The notes: a model not told the origin generated them from the letters alone. DNA of 29,646 bases from HGM04593 sp045589695 (GCA_045589695.1 JAZNPP010000044.1:1-29646); one strand, 5' to 3'. Positions 7,039 to 15,451 are shown, counted from the stretch's first letter. Numbers and translations: made by a program.

Positions 7039-7944
7039 TTATTTATTTGATATGCGGCTTTCGATGTATCGGATGATTTTCTCGGTCTCGCTTGGATGAA
7101 ACCATTTTATATCTTCATCTTTTCTGTACCATGTCGTCTGCTTACGGGAGTAGATGCGTGTGTTCTGTTTTATCTTCTCAATGGCATAGTCGAGCGTCCA
7201 TTCGCCGTCGAGATATTTGAATATCTCTTTGTAGCCGACCGTGTTCAGCGAGTTGTGACTCCTGAAGCGCATGAAGCGCTTCACTTCATCTACAAGCCCT
7301 TGTTCTATCATCGTGTCCACTCTTCTGTTAATGCGTTCGTACAGCTCTTCACGCTGGCGCTGCAGACCTACCTTAATTATATTGAAAGGACGCTCTTTTG
7401 CCGCACGTCGGCGGAACGAACTGTAAGGTTTTCCTGTCATGTAGCATATTTCGAGCGCATGCATTACACGCTTGGGGTTTTTGATGTCCGCCTCGTTGTA
7501 GTATTCATGGTCAAGCAGGCGCAGCTCTTTTGCCAGCTGCTCAAGCCCCTCTCTCTCGTACTTGGCAAGCACCATCGCTCTTGTCTCGTCATCGACAGTC
7601 GGAATGTCGTCAATGCCTTTGCATACGGCGTCGATATACATCATAGAGCCACCCGACATAAGCATTGTCGGATGGCTTTTGAACTCCTCTTCGAGCAGTG
7701 ACAGCACTTCGGCTTCGTATCGTGCGGCACTGTAATAATCGCCCGGACTAAGGTTGGCGACGAAGTAGTGCCTGCATTGCGACAGTTCCTCTTTTCCCGG
7801 CATGGCGGTTCCAATCTCCATGCCTTTATACATCTGCCTCGAGTCGGCCGAAATTATGGGACAGCCGAAATGCTTGGCTATGGCAAGGCTCGTGTCGGTC
7901 TTGCCGACAGCGGTAGGGCCTATGAGTACAACAAGCGAATTCAT
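7039..7944 (-). CDS. miaA: tRNA dimethylallyltransferase MiaA
   Basis: The product is 301 residues, the normal length. It transfers the dimethylallyl group from DMAPP to A37 of tRNAs that read codons starting with U. The P-loop GPTAVGKT is at residues 9-16, followed by 'ISADSRQMYKGMEIGTAMP' (the substrate-binding region typical of MiaA), 'GGSMMYIDAVCKG', 'NPKRVMHALEI' and the C-terminal 'TRIYSRKQTTWYR'. It is the last gene of the lpx operon, 20 bp after the pRiA4b ORF-3-like gene. I see no terminator of the classic form after it; the next 140 bp up to the convergent radical SAM gene hold only a doubtful 34-codon frame. Confidence 0.97.
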   Translation of the reverse strand: MNSLVVLIGPTAVGKTDTSLAIAKHFGCPIISADSRQMYKGMEIGTAMPGKEELSQCRHYFVANLSPGDYYSAARYEAEVLSLLEEEFKSHPTMLMSGGSMMYIDAVCKGIDDIPTVDDETRAMVLAKYEREGLEQLAKELRLLDHEYYNEADIKNPKRVMHALEICYMTGKPYSSFRRRAAKERPFNIIKVGLQRQREELYERINRRVDTMIEQGLVDEVKRFMRFRSHNSLNTVGYKEIFKYLDGEWTLDYAIEKIKQNTRIYSRKQTTWYRKDEDIKWFHPSETEKIIRYIESRISNK

Positions 7945-7964
7945 CTGTCCCGGTCTTTTATTGA

Positions 7965-8537
7965 TTAATATAGGTCACTTGAATAGTCTGTATCGGCGAT
8001 CTCGTTAATATCGAAGCCGTCAAGGTCTATATCGTCGTCGTTGTAGTCGTCGCTGCCGTAGAAGTCTTCGTTGAAGTCCTCGCCGTCGGCAACAGGCGTT
8101 ACCACAGGTTTGCTGAGCAGCTCGTCGATGTTAAGCACCTGAACCGGAGGCTCTCCGCTGGACTTGACGCATGCGGCTTCGTCGATACTTTTGCCGAATT
8201 CTATTTTGCTAAGCTCCATGAAGAAAGAACGGTCGGCGAGCGGGTCGAAAACGTACATCAGTCTTTGTTTCTCGTCTTCTACAAGGTCACCGATAACGGT
8301 CTCTGCCATTACGTAGTTCTCATCCTCTGACATGCCGCCCATATCATCGCGTGTTATCTCTTTCTCCTTTATCCAGTTGTCGGTGCAGATAAAGAACGAT
8401 GTCATCTGGTCATCGGGGTAATTTACCGATTTCAGAATGGCATTGTGAAGGTCAAGGAATGTGGCGTCTGAGTCAATCTCAATGTCTCTTCTGAAGTTAT
8501 CAACTTCGTCCGAAAGAATTCTGAATTTGTATATCAT
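7965..8537 (-). CDS. pRiA4b ORF-3-like (IS1096 passenger TnpR-type) domain protein
   Basis: The product is 190 residues long. The N-terminal part (about 1-120) fits the PRiA4_ORF3 domain: 'YKFRI', then 'FRRDIEIDSDATFLDLHNAILKSVNYPDDQMTSFFI', a pattern of strand, a [WF]R-type turn, strand and helix. The C-terminal 40 residues are strongly acidic and probably disordered ('DYNDDDIDLDGFDINEIAD'). The domain was named from plasmid and transposon neighbours, but many chromosomal copies exist and its function is unknown. Here it sits 12 bp after lpxA and 20 bp before miaA with no transposase nearby, so it looks like a resident operon member, not cargo. Domain call is fairly secure; role is not. Confidence 0.8.
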   Translation of the reverse strand: MIYKFRILSDEVDNFRRDIEIDSDATFLDLHNAILKSVNYPDDQMTSFFICTDNWIKEKEITRDDMGGMSEDENYVMAETVIGDLVEDEKQRLMYVFDPLADRSFFMELSKIEFGKSIDEAACVKSSGEPPVQVLNIDELLSKPVVTPVADGEDFNEDFYGSDDYNDDDIDLDGFDINEIADTDYSSDLY

Positions 8538-8549
8538 GATTATTCTGTG

Positions 8550-9320
8550 TTATCTTATTATACCTCTCTTTGATGTCTCTTCGGTAAAACGGACGATATA
8601 TTCAACCTCGGGAATCATCGTCACGCTCTCTTTGATTCTCGCAAGGGCTGTCGATACTATCGTTCCGCTTTCGTATATGTGGCGGTAGGCTTCGTGAATG
8701 CATTTTATCGTCTCGTTGCTGAAACCTTTCCGGCGCAGGCCTACAATGTTGAGTCCGCAATATTTCGCCGGCTCACGGCCTACGATAATGTAAGGAGGTA
8801 CATCCTTGTTTATGCGGCTGCCGCCCTGAATCATTACATGGCTGCCGATGTAGCTGAACTGGTGAACAAGTACGCATGCGCTGAGTATTGCGTTGTCGTG
8901 TATGACAACCTCGCCGGCAATCTTCGTTGAGTTGCCTATCACGCATCCGCTGCCTATCACGCAGTCATGGCCTATGTGACAGTTCTCCATGAAGAGGTTG
9001 CCGCTGCCTATAACTGTTCTCCCCTTTGAGGCTGTGCCTCTGTTCAAGGTCACGTTCTCGCGGATAAGGTTGTTGTCACCTATTTCGAGCGTGGTCTCTT
9101 CGCCTGCAAACTTAAGGTCTTGCGGTATGCCGCCTACTACGGCTCCGTGAAATACTTTGTTGTTGTTGCCCATACGTGTTCCGTTCAGCACCGAAGAGTG
9201 TGCCATTATGTGACAATTGTCGCCGATAACGACATTGTCATCGATAATTACAAACGGCTCGACGATGCAGTTCTCTCCAATCTTCGCACCAGGGTGGATT
9301 TGTGCCAATGGACTAATCAT
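8550..9320 (-). CDS. lpxA: UDP-N-acetylglucosamine O-acyltransferase LpxA
   Basis: The product is 256 residues, the usual LpxA length. It catalyses the first step of lipid A synthesis, moving a hydroxyacyl chain from ACP to UDP-GlcNAc in the cytoplasm. The N-terminal two thirds are hexapeptide repeats of a left-handed beta helix ('IHPGAKIGENCIVEPF', 'DDNVVIGDNCHI'). The catalytic His region is 'MENCHIGHDCVIG', and 'QGGSRINKDVPPYIIVGREPAKYCGLNIVGLRRKGF' matches the family's C-terminal transition. It follows the lpxC/fabZ gene by 14 bp and precedes the pRiA4b ORF-3-like gene by 12 bp, all in one operon. Confidence 0.97.
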   Translation of the reverse strand: MISPLAQIHPGAKIGENCIVEPFVIIDDNVVIGDNCHIMAHSSVLNGTRMGNNNKVFHGAVVGGIPQDLKFAGEETTLEIGDNNLIRENVTLNRGTASKGRTVIGSGNLFMENCHIGHDCVIGSGCVIGNSTKIAGEVVIHDNAILSACVLVHQFSYIGSHVMIQGGSRINKDVPPYIIVGREPAKYCGLNIVGLRRKGFSNETIKCIHEAYRHIYESGTIVSTALARIKESVTMIPEVEYIVRFTEETSKRGIIR

Positions 9321-9334
9321 ATCTCTTTTTGTTT

Positions 9335-10723
9335 TTATTCTTTGTTCTTTATTATCTGCCCTACAAACTGCGCTTCGGCAACAAGCTTCTCACCGACGAA
9401 TACATATCCTTTCATCATTGAAATGCCGTGACGCAATGGACCGGGCTGTTCGACCTTGAATACCATAGTGTCGCCGGGGACAACTTTCTTGTGGAAAGCG
9501 ATTTTGTCTATCTTAAGGAAATATGTGGAATATTTAGTCGGGTCGTCAAGCATGTTCAGTACAAGCAGAGCGCCGCATTGTGACATGGCTTCGACGATAA
9601 GCACTCCAGGCATTACCGGCTCGTCTGGGAAGTGCCCCTGGAAGAACGCTTCGTTGAAAGTCACGTTCTTTGTGCCGACGATGTAGTTGGAGCCGAGCTC
9701 AATCACTTTATCGACAAGGAGCATGGGGCTGCGGTGGGGCAGCAGTTCTTTTATTCTTTTTATATCCATTACGGGCTCACGGTTGGGGTCATATATGGGA
9801 GCCTGTATCTGATGCTCCCGAATGACTTTGCGCATGGCCCTCGCAAACTTGTTGTTGATGGTATGCCCGGGACAAGTGGCGATGATGCGTCCCTGAAGCG
9901 GCTTGCCTATGAGGGCAAGGTCGCCGATGATGTCGAGCAGCTTGTGTCGAGCGGGCTCATTGTTCCATACAAGCGGCTTGTGGTTGAGATAACCGAGTTT
10001 CTTGGCATCCATGCGAGGAACGCCGAGAATGTCTGTAAGCTGGTCATATTTCTCCTGAGGCATCTCGCGTTCGTATATTACAATGGCATTGTCGAGGTCA
10101 CCGCCTTTGATAAGACCGAGATTGAGCAGCGATTCGAGTTCACGAACAAAGACGAACGTGCGGCTCGACGCTATCTCGCTCTTGAAGTGGTCCATGTCCT
10201 CAAGCGTGGCATACTGGTTGAACAGTATGTCACTGTCGTAATGGATAAGTACGTTAAGGCTGAACTTCTCGTCGGGCAGAATTATAATGGAGTGCCCGGT
10301 TCTCTCGTCCTTGATTTCAATTTTTGACTTGATTACAAAGACATCCTTTTCGCTGTTCAGTTCTTTTGTTCCGATGCGTTCGATATTCTCGACATAATTC
10401 TTTGCGCTGCCGTCGAGAATGGGAAATTCGGGGCCGTTCACCTGCATGAGGCAGTTGTCAATGCCAAGAGCGAAGAGGGCGGCGAGAGCATGCTCGACTG
10501 TGCTTACACGAACATCTCCCTTTGAGAGAACGGTGCCTCGGGTCGTCTCTGTCACGTTCTCGGCGACAGCATCGATTATGGGCTCGCCGGGGAGGTCTAT
10601 TCGCTGTATCTTGTATCCGTAGTTCTCTGGGGCCGGGTTGAATGTCACAGTAAGGTTAAGGCCTGTGTGCAAGCCCTTCCCGTAAAGCGAGAAACTGCCG
10701 TTGAGTGTCTTTTGTTTGTTCAT
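9335..10723 (-). CDS. lpxC/fabZ: Bifunctional LpxC / FabZ fusion
   Basis: The product is 462 residues. Residues 1 to about 315 are LpxC, the zinc-dependent UDP-3-O-acyl-GlcNAc deacetylase and committed step of lipid A synthesis: 'GKGLHTGLN', 'VSTVEHALAALFALGID' with the first zinc His, 'FPILDGSA', and 'RHKLLDIIGDLALIG' with the second zinc His and the Asp. Residues from about 319 are FabZ, the 3-hydroxyacyl-ACP dehydratase: 'LLPHRSPMLLVDKV', 'GHFPDEPVMPGVLIVEAMSQ' with catalytic His and Glu. This fusion is characteristic of Bacteroidota. It places an enzyme that consumes hydroxyacyl-ACP beside one acting downstream of LpxA on the same acyl pool. It lies 7 bp after lpxD. Confidence 0.97.
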   Translation of the reverse strand: MNKQKTLNGSFSLYGKGLHTGLNLTVTFNPAPENYGYKIQRIDLPGEPIIDAVAENVTETTRGTVLSKGDVRVSTVEHALAALFALGIDNCLMQVNGPEFPILDGSAKNYVENIERIGTKELNSEKDVFVIKSKIEIKDERTGHSIIILPDEKFSLNVLIHYDSDILFNQYATLEDMDHFKSEIASSRTFVFVRELESLLNLGLIKGGDLDNAIVIYEREMPQEKYDQLTDILGVPRMDAKKLGYLNHKPLVWNNEPARHKLLDIIGDLALIGKPLQGRIIATCPGHTINNKFARAMRKVIREHQIQAPIYDPNREPVMDIKRIKELLPHRSPMLLVDKVIELGSNYIVGTKNVTFNEAFFQGHFPDEPVMPGVLIVEAMSQCGALLVLNMLDDPTKYSTYFLKIDKIAFHKKVVPGDTMVFKVEQPGPLRHGISMMKGYVFVGEKLVAEAQFVGQIIKNKE

Positions 10724-10730
10724 GAATATA

Positions 10731-11762
10731 TTATTTGTTCTTCAGTGTCTCAATCTCTTTTGTCAATTCCTTAATCTTGTTTGCCATTTCGGGCAGGCGT
10801 TTCACGTATGCTGCCGCTTTAATGAACTCCTTTGCGTTCATTGCAGGCGTGCCGAGCATGGTCTCTCCGCTTTTGATATTGCCTATTGTGCCGCATTGAG
10901 GACCGATGGTCGCACGGTCGCCTATTGTGCTGTGCCCTGATATGCCTGCCTGACCGCCGAAAATGCACCATTCGCCTATTTTCGTTGTGCCCGCTACAGC
11001 CGACTGCGCAGCCATTACGGTGTTGCTGCCGACCTCGCAGTTGTGCGCTATCTGTATGAGGTTGTCAAGCTTCACGCCGCTGTGTATCACGGTGGTGCCC
11101 ATCGTGGCACGGTCGATGCATGTGTTCGCTCCAACCTCTACGTTGTCTTCAAGCACGACAATACCCATTTGAGGTATCTTTTCGTAGCCGTCTGCGGTAG
11201 GGGCGAAACCGAATCCCTCGGCTCCGATGACTGAGCCGCTGTGCAGAATGCAGCCGTTTCCTATGCGGCAATCGTGGTACACCGTTACATGGGCGTACAG
11301 AATGCAGCCGTTTCCTATGCGGCAACCGTCACCTACGGATACTCCGTCATGAATCGAACATCCGTCGCCTATAACGCATCCTTCGCCTATCACCGCGAAC
11401 GGGGCTATGTAGCAGTTCTCGCCAATCCGTGCCGATGCGGCAATGGACGCGAGCGAACTTATTCCTGTTTTCTTTGGCTTGCTCGCTTCGTACAAAGTCA
11501 TCAGTTTGGCAAGGCTCTCGTATGCGTTGTCTACTTTTATTAGGGTGGTCTTAAGCTCCTTTTCGGGCGTGAAATCACGGTTCACAAGGACTGCCGATGA
11601 GGCGGTCTCGTAGATGTATCGCGTGTACTTGGGGTTCGCAAGGAACGATAACGCCCCTTCAACGCCTTCTTCGATTTTCGCGAACGTGTATATCTCAGCA
11701 TTCTCATTGCCGACAACCTCTCCATTGACATACGAGGCAATTTGTTTAGCTGTGAATATCAT
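10731..11762 (-). CDS. lpxD: UDP-3-O-acylglucosamine N-acyltransferase LpxD
   Basis: The product is 343 residues, normal for LpxD. It adds the second hydroxyacyl chain, to the 2-amino group of UDP-3-O-acyl-glucosamine. The N-terminal domain (about 1-100) is the uridine-binding part; about 105-310 is a hexapeptide-repeat beta helix; 'LIQIAHNCEVGSNTVMAAQSAVAGTTKIG' holds the catalytic His; the C-terminal helix ends in a charged coil. A 28 bp stretch of the gene is repeated perfectly at 11244-11271 and 11298-11325, coding for the same CRIGNGCIL core one 18-residue coil apart. It is the first gene of the lipid A operon and has a -7 element just upstream. Confidence 0.97.
   Translation of the reverse strand: MIFTAKQIASYVNGEVVGNENAEIYTFAKIEEGVEGALSFLANPKYTRYIYETASSAVLVNRDFTPEKELKTTLIKVDNAYESLAKLMTLYEASKPKKTGISSLASIAASARIGENCYIAPFAVIGEGCVIGDGCSIHDGVSVGDGCRIGNGCILYAHVTVYHDCRIGNGCILHSGSVIGAEGFGFAPTADGYEKIPQMGIVVLEDNVEVGANTCIDRATMGTTVIHSGVKLDNLIQIAHNCEVGSNTVMAAQSAVAGTTKIGEWCIFGGQAGISGHSTIGDRATIGPQCGTIGNIKSGETMLGTPAMNAKEFIKAAAYVKRLPEMANKIKELTKEIETLKNK
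11244..11325. repeat. 28 bp perfect direct repeat inside lpxD
   Basis: Bases 11244-11271 are identical to 11298-11325, offset 54 bp, which is 18 codons or one turn of the beta helix. Identity at synonymous sites indicates recent duplication or gene conversion. Confidence 0.9.
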
Positions 11763-11791
11763 ATTGAAATTATTTAAGCATCAATTTTATG

Positions 11792-11799
11792 CGAAGATA
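11792..11799 (-). promoter_or_regulatory. -7 promoter element of the lpx operon
   Basis: The minus strand reads TATCTTCG then CA, a good -7 match, 30 bp upstream of the lpxD start. The -33 is weak. With no clear terminator after pyrF, lpxD may also receive readthrough from the purM-prfA-pyrF transcript. Confidence 0.55.
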
Positions 11800-11857
11800 A
11801 CTAAACCCTGACAAAGCGAGTTGCGGTTTTGAATATTTTACGATAATTTATATTATG

Positions 11858-12688
11858 TTATAAAACGCCTCTTTTTTTCAATTCAGCTTCCATCTGCATC
11901 TGGTAGTCACGTGCCTTTTCGGCAGCCGCTGCAGCAAAGTTCTCGCTGCTGTCGGCGAAGATGATAGCTCGGCTCGCATTTACAAGCAGGCCGCACTCGT
12001 CGTTCATGCCGTATTTGCATACCTCTTCGAGAGAGCCGCCCTGGGCGCCTACTCCGGGAACGAGAAGGAAATGGTCGGGGACAATTCTGCGGACATTCTC
12101 GAATGACTTGCCCTGTGTAGCGCCAACGACGTACATCATGTTTTCTTCGCTGCCCCAATCGCGTGATGTCTGAAGCACTTTCTCGAAAAGCATTGTTCCG
12201 TTCTCGTCTTTTGTGAGCTGGAAGTCGTGAGAACCCGGGTTTGAGGTGAGCGCAAGAACGATTACCCAACTGCCTTCATACGCAAGGAATGGCTTTACGC
12301 TGTCCTCGCCCATGTAAGGAGCTACCGTTATGGAATCTACTTTCATCTCTTCGAAGAACGAGCGCGCGTAGAGCGACGAGGTATTGCCGATATCGCCACG
12401 CTTCGCATCTGCTATTATGAATATTTCGGGGTAGTTCTTCTTGATGTAGTTTACGGTCTTTTCAAAGCTTATCCAGCCTTTTACTCCGCATGCCTCGTAG
12501 AACGCGAGGTTGGGTTTGTAGGCTACCGTGTACTGTGCCGTAGCGTCGATGATGGCCTTGTTGAATTCAAACACTGCGTCATCGCTGTTCTGAAGATGTG
12601 CGGGCAGCTTCTTGATGTCGCTGTCGAGTCCTACGCAAAGGAATGAACGTTTCTCTTTAATCTGTTTTACAAGTTCCTCTCTATTCAT
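11858..12688 (-). CDS. pyrF: Orotidine 5'-phosphate decarboxylase (type 2)
   Basis: The product is 276 residues, the length of the type 2 PyrF group. It converts OMP to UMP, the last step of pyrimidine synthesis. 'FLCVGLDSDIKKLP' holds the first active-site Asp, 'FNKAIIDATAQYTVAYKPNLAFYE' the Lys, and 'IADAKRGDIGNTSSLYA' the catalytic DxKxxDI motif. 'VNPYMGEDS'-like 'VAPYMGEDSVKPF' and 'LVPGVGAQGGSLEEV' near the C terminus bind phosphate. It lies 16 bp downstream of prfA as the third gene of its operon. Confidence 0.97.
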   Translation of the reverse strand: MNREELVKQIKEKRSFLCVGLDSDIKKLPAHLQNSDDAVFEFNKAIIDATAQYTVAYKPNLAFYEACGVKGWISFEKTVNYIKKNYPEIFIIADAKRGDIGNTSSLYARSFFEEMKVDSITVAPYMGEDSVKPFLAYEGSWVIVLALTSNPGSHDFQLTKDENGTMLFEKVLQTSRDWGSEENMMYVVGATQGKSFENVRRIVPDHFLLVPGVGAQGGSLEEVCKYGMNDECGLLVNASRAIIFADSSENFAAAAAEKARDYQMQMEAELKKRGVL

Positions 12689-12704
12689 AATATGTGTTTT
12701 AATT

Positions 12705-13814
12705 TTATAAATCCTGCTCTTTCATCCTCTCGGCGTTCTCGGCTATAATCAGGTGGTCGATGCAGTCCTGAATGTCGCCGTTCACGAACGCCGCAAGGTT
12801 GTATATCGTGTAATTTATGCGGTGGTCCGTTATACGTCCCTGGGGGTAGTTGTATGTTCTTATCTTGGCGGAGCGGTCGCCTGTCGATACCATAGTCTTG
12901 CGTTTGCTGGCTATGTCATCGGCGTATCGCTGGTGTTCTCTGTCGTATATCATGGTGCGCAATCGTGCGAGCGCCCGCTCTTTGTTCTTGGGCTGGTCAC
13001 GGGTCTCGGTACACTCGATGAGTATCTCTTCGACCTGGTTGGTCTCGGGGTTGAGCCAAGGGTATCTCAATCGTACTCCCGATTCGACTTTGTTCACGTT
13101 CTGGCCACCGGCTCCGCTTGAACGGAAAGTATCCCATTTTATGGCGCTCTCGGTTATCTCTACATCGAAAGCCTCGGCCTCGGGCAGAACGGCGACCGAT
13201 GCCGCTGACGTGTGGACACGTCCCTGTGTCTCTGTCGCCGGGACACGCTGGACACGGTGTACTCCCGACTCGTATTTCAATGTTCCGTAAACCTTTTCGC
13301 CGCTCACGGTGCATATTATCTCCTTGAAGCCGCCCGATGTGCCCTCGCTGCAGCTCGACACTTCAAGCCTCCAGCCCTTGCTCTCGCAATACTTGCTGTA
13401 CATGCGGAACAGGTCGCCCGCAAAAATCGCCGCTTCGTCGCCGCCTGTGCCGCCTCTGATTTCGAGAATGGCGTTCTTGTCGTCCTGCGGGTCGGCAGGT
13501 ATAAGCAGCAACTTTATCTCTTCTTCAATCTCCGGGATTGCTTCCTCGCAATGGCCTATCTCTTCACGTGCCATTTCACGCAGTTCGGCGTCGCTCTCGT
13601 TGGCAAGCAGCTCTTTGGCTTCGGAAAGCGACGTGAGCAGCTGGACGTACCTCTTGCGGGCGTCGAGTATCTGCTCAAGTTCGCGGTACTCTTTGTTGAG
13701 CCTTACGTAGCGTTTCATGTCGGCAACGACAGCCGGGTCTGTTATCAGCGTCGATACCTCCTGAAAGCGCGCTTCAAGGTCGTTGAGCTTTTCCAGTAGC
13801 GAGTTGTTCTCCAT
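12705..13814 (-). CDS. prfA: Peptide chain release factor 1
   Basis: The product is 369 residues. RF1 reads UAA and UAG and triggers peptide release on the ribosome. The N-terminal half is the helical domain ('LLEKLNDLEARFQEVSTLITDP'), then 'LEIRGGTGGDEAAIFAGDLFRMY'. The stop-codon tripeptide is in the region 'RVQRVPATETQGRVHTSAASV', where PAT is the RF1-type anticodon (RF2 has SPF), which decides between RF1 and RF2. 'RSSGAGGQNVNKVESGVRL' carries the catalytic GGQ. It follows the purM-like gene by 35 bp and precedes pyrF by 16 bp. Confidence 0.97.
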   Translation of the reverse strand: MENNSLLEKLNDLEARFQEVSTLITDPAVVADMKRYVRLNKEYRELEQILDARKRYVQLLTSLSEAKELLANESDAELREMAREEIGHCEEAIPEIEEEIKLLLIPADPQDDKNAILEIRGGTGGDEAAIFAGDLFRMYSKYCESKGWRLEVSSCSEGTSGGFKEIICTVSGEKVYGTLKYESGVHRVQRVPATETQGRVHTSAASVAVLPEAEAFDVEITESAIKWDTFRSSGAGGQNVNKVESGVRLRYPWLNPETNQVEEILIECTETRDQPKNKERALARLRTMIYDREHQRYADDIASKRKTMVSTGDRSAKIRTYNYPQGRITDHRINYTIYNLAAFVNGDIQDCIDHLIIAENAERMKEQDL

Positions 13815-13849
13815 TGTCGTCTTGTTTGTGAAGGTTTATGCCGCTCTAA

Positions 13850-15016
13850 TCAATATGTGAATGTTCCGTAAGGACTCTTGATTATAAGCTCGTTCTTCTC
13901 TGCCGCCTCAACACGTCCTATTATTTGGGCGTCTACGCCGAAGCTCTTGCTTATGGCGATAATCTCTTCGGCATGCTCGGGGCTTACGTAAACTTCAAGG
14001 CGGTGTCCCATATTGAACACTTTGTACATCTCGGCCCAATCCGTTCCGCTCTGCTCCTTAATTGTCTTGAACAGCGGCGGGATAGGGAAGAGGTTGTCCT
14101 TGATTACTCTCTTGTTCTCTACGAAATGCATGACTTTTGTCTGAGCGCCGCCCGAACAATGTACCATGCCGTGTATCTCGTGGCGTAACGAGTCGAGTAT
14201 CTTCTTTACTATAGGAGCGTATGTGCGTGTGGGCGAAAGCACGAGCTTTCCGGCATCCAATGGTGAATCCTCGACTTTGTCGGTGAGCTTCAGACCGCCC
14301 GAATATGTGAGTTCTTCGGGTACTGCGCTGTCGTAGCTTTCCGGATATCTTTCGGCAAGGTACTTGCTGAAGACATCGTGACGTGCCGACGTGAGGCCGT
14401 TGCTGCCCATGCCGCCGTTGTATTCCTTTTCGTATGTGGCCTGCCCGTACGAAGCCAAGCCTACAATGACGTCGCCTGCAGCAATGTTGGCATTGTCGAT
14501 GACGTCGCTGCGTTTCATGCGGCATGTCACCGTGCTGTCCACGATTATCGTTCTTACAAGGTCGCCGACGTCTGCCGTCTCGCCTCCTGTGGCGTACACG
14601 CCGACGCCCATCTCTCTGAGTTCGGCGAGCAGCTCGTCAGTGCCGTTGATGATTGCCGATATCACTTCGCCCGGAACAAGCAGTTTGTTGCGTCCGATGG
14701 TTGATGATACCAAAATGTTGTCTGTAGCGCCTACGCAAAGCAGGTCGTCGATGTTCATTATAAGGGCATCCTGGGCAATGCCTTTCCAAACGCTCACGTC
14801 GCCGGTCTCTTTCCAATAGAGGTATGCTAACGAAGATTTTGTTCCGGCGCCGTCGGCATGCATGATGTTGCAATATTCCGGGTCGCCGCCCAAAATGTCG
14901 GGAATGATTTTACAGAATGCTTTAGGGTATAATCCCTTGTCGATGTTCTTGATTGCGTTGTGGACATCTTCCTTTGATGCGGAAACGCCGCGCATCATAT
15001 ATCTTTGGTTGCTCAT
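13850..15016 (-). CDS. purM: AIR synthase family protein (phosphoribosylformylglycinamidine cyclo-ligase)
   Basis: The product is 388 residues, somewhat longer than the 340-350 of E. coli PurM, as is usual for the Bacteroidota form. PurM closes the imidazole ring, making AIR from FGAM with ATP. Visible family features are 'MHADGAGTKSSLAYLY' (near the N terminus), 'GIAQDALIMNIDDLLCVGA' with the metal and ATP-binding Asp residues, 'ATGGETADVGDLVRT', 'GDVIVGLASYGQ', and 'HCSGGAQTKVMHF' in place of the usual 'HITGGG'. That last difference leaves some doubt about exact activity, but the gene is the likely purM. It is first in an operon with prfA and pyrF and has one of the clearest promoters of the window. 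Confidence 0.88.
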   Translation of the reverse strand: MSNQRYMMRGVSASKEDVHNAIKNIDKGLYPKAFCKIIPDILGGDPEYCNIMHADGAGTKSSLAYLYWKETGDVSVWKGIAQDALIMNIDDLLCVGATDNILVSSTIGRNKLLVPGEVISAIINGTDELLAELREMGVGVYATGGETADVGDLVRTIIVDSTVTCRMKRSDVIDNANIAAGDVIVGLASYGQATYEKEYNGGMGSNGLTSARHDVFSKYLAERYPESYDSAVPEELTYSGGLKLTDKVEDSPLDAGKLVLSPTRTYAPIVKKILDSLRHEIHGMVHCSGGAQTKVMHFVENKRVIKDNLFPIPPLFKTIKEQSGTDWAEMYKVFNMGHRLEVYVSPEHAEEIIAISKSFGVDAQIIGRVEAAEKNELIIKSPYGTFTY

Positions 15017-15047
15017 TGTGTGTTGTTTGTGGGTTTTGTTTATTTTG

Positions 15048-15079
15048 CGAAGTTAATATAATAGTTGCTAACGGGCAAA
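15048..15079 (-). promoter_or_regulatory. Promoter of the purM-prfA-pyrF operon
   Basis: On the minus strand TTTG (15076-15079), a 20 bp spacer and TAACTTCG (15048-15055) match the consensus exactly. Transcription would start near 15041, giving a leader of about 25 nt. Confidence 0.8.
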
Positions 15080-15106
15080 TAAAAAAGAGGTTTTAAACGA
15101 TATATT

Positions 15107-15122
15107 TACCCCTTTAGGGGTA
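15107..15122. promoter_or_regulatory. Inverted repeat upstream of the purM promoter
   Basis: TACCCC and GGGGTA flank a TTTA centre. The site lies 28 bp upstream of the purM -33 element and 50 bp beyond the stop of the glutaredoxin-like gene. No T tract follows on the minus strand, so an operator or activator site is as likely as a terminator. Confidence 0.4.
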
Positions 15123-15171
15123 TAATTTTCGTCTTCAGCGCGGATATGGGCGTTTTTTTTGTTTCGGGGCG

Positions 15172-15432
15172 TTATCCGAGCGTCTGCTCAAGGATGTTTT
15201 TTAACTCCTCTTTTCCGATAGCCCCTTCGTGTACTTTCTTGCCGTCAATGTAGAACGTGGGAACATAGTAGTAGTCGAACATGTCGGCGTAATCTACTTC
15301 AATCTCCTCATCAACCAACTTTGGCTTAATTGTTCTGTATAAATCGTTTTCGTCCTGTAACGCTTCGATAAAACGAAAAGCCTTTTTGCAATAGGGACAA
15401 TCTTTTCTGTAAAATATTTCAAGATTCTTCAT
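15172..15432 (-). CDS. Glutaredoxin-like protein with CPYC active site
   Basis: The product is 86 residues, the size of a classical glutaredoxin. 'MKNLEIFYRKDCPYCKKAFRFIEAL' gives the first strand and the redox motif CPYC at residues 12-15. 'VPTFYIDGKKVHEG' supplies the cis-Pro loop (VPTFYI) and the following strand pair, as in thioredoxin-fold proteins. It would carry out thiol-disulfide exchange in the cytoplasm. The insertion 'EVDYADMFDYYYVPTF' resembles bacterial thioredoxin-like members of the family more than E. coli Grx. It is transcribed towards the purM promoter region; no promoter of its own was recognised. Confidence 0.85.
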   Translation of the reverse strand: MKNLEIFYRKDCPYCKKAFRFIEALQDENDLYRTIKPKLVDEEIEVDYADMFDYYYVPTFYIDGKKVHEGAIGKEELKNILEQTLG

Positions 15433-15451
15433 TGTTGTATTTGTTATTCGG

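Noticed and set aside
7096..7701. 201-codon plus-strand frame
   Set aside because: Antisense to miaA, with no recognisable protein features.
7965..8537. Transposon or IS at the pRiA4b ORF-3-like gene
   Set aside because: No transposase, terminal inverted repeats or target duplication are visible; spacing to neighbours is operon-like.
9632..10327. 231-codon plus-strand frame
   Set aside because: Antisense shadow of the lpxC/fabZ gene, whose motifs are complete.
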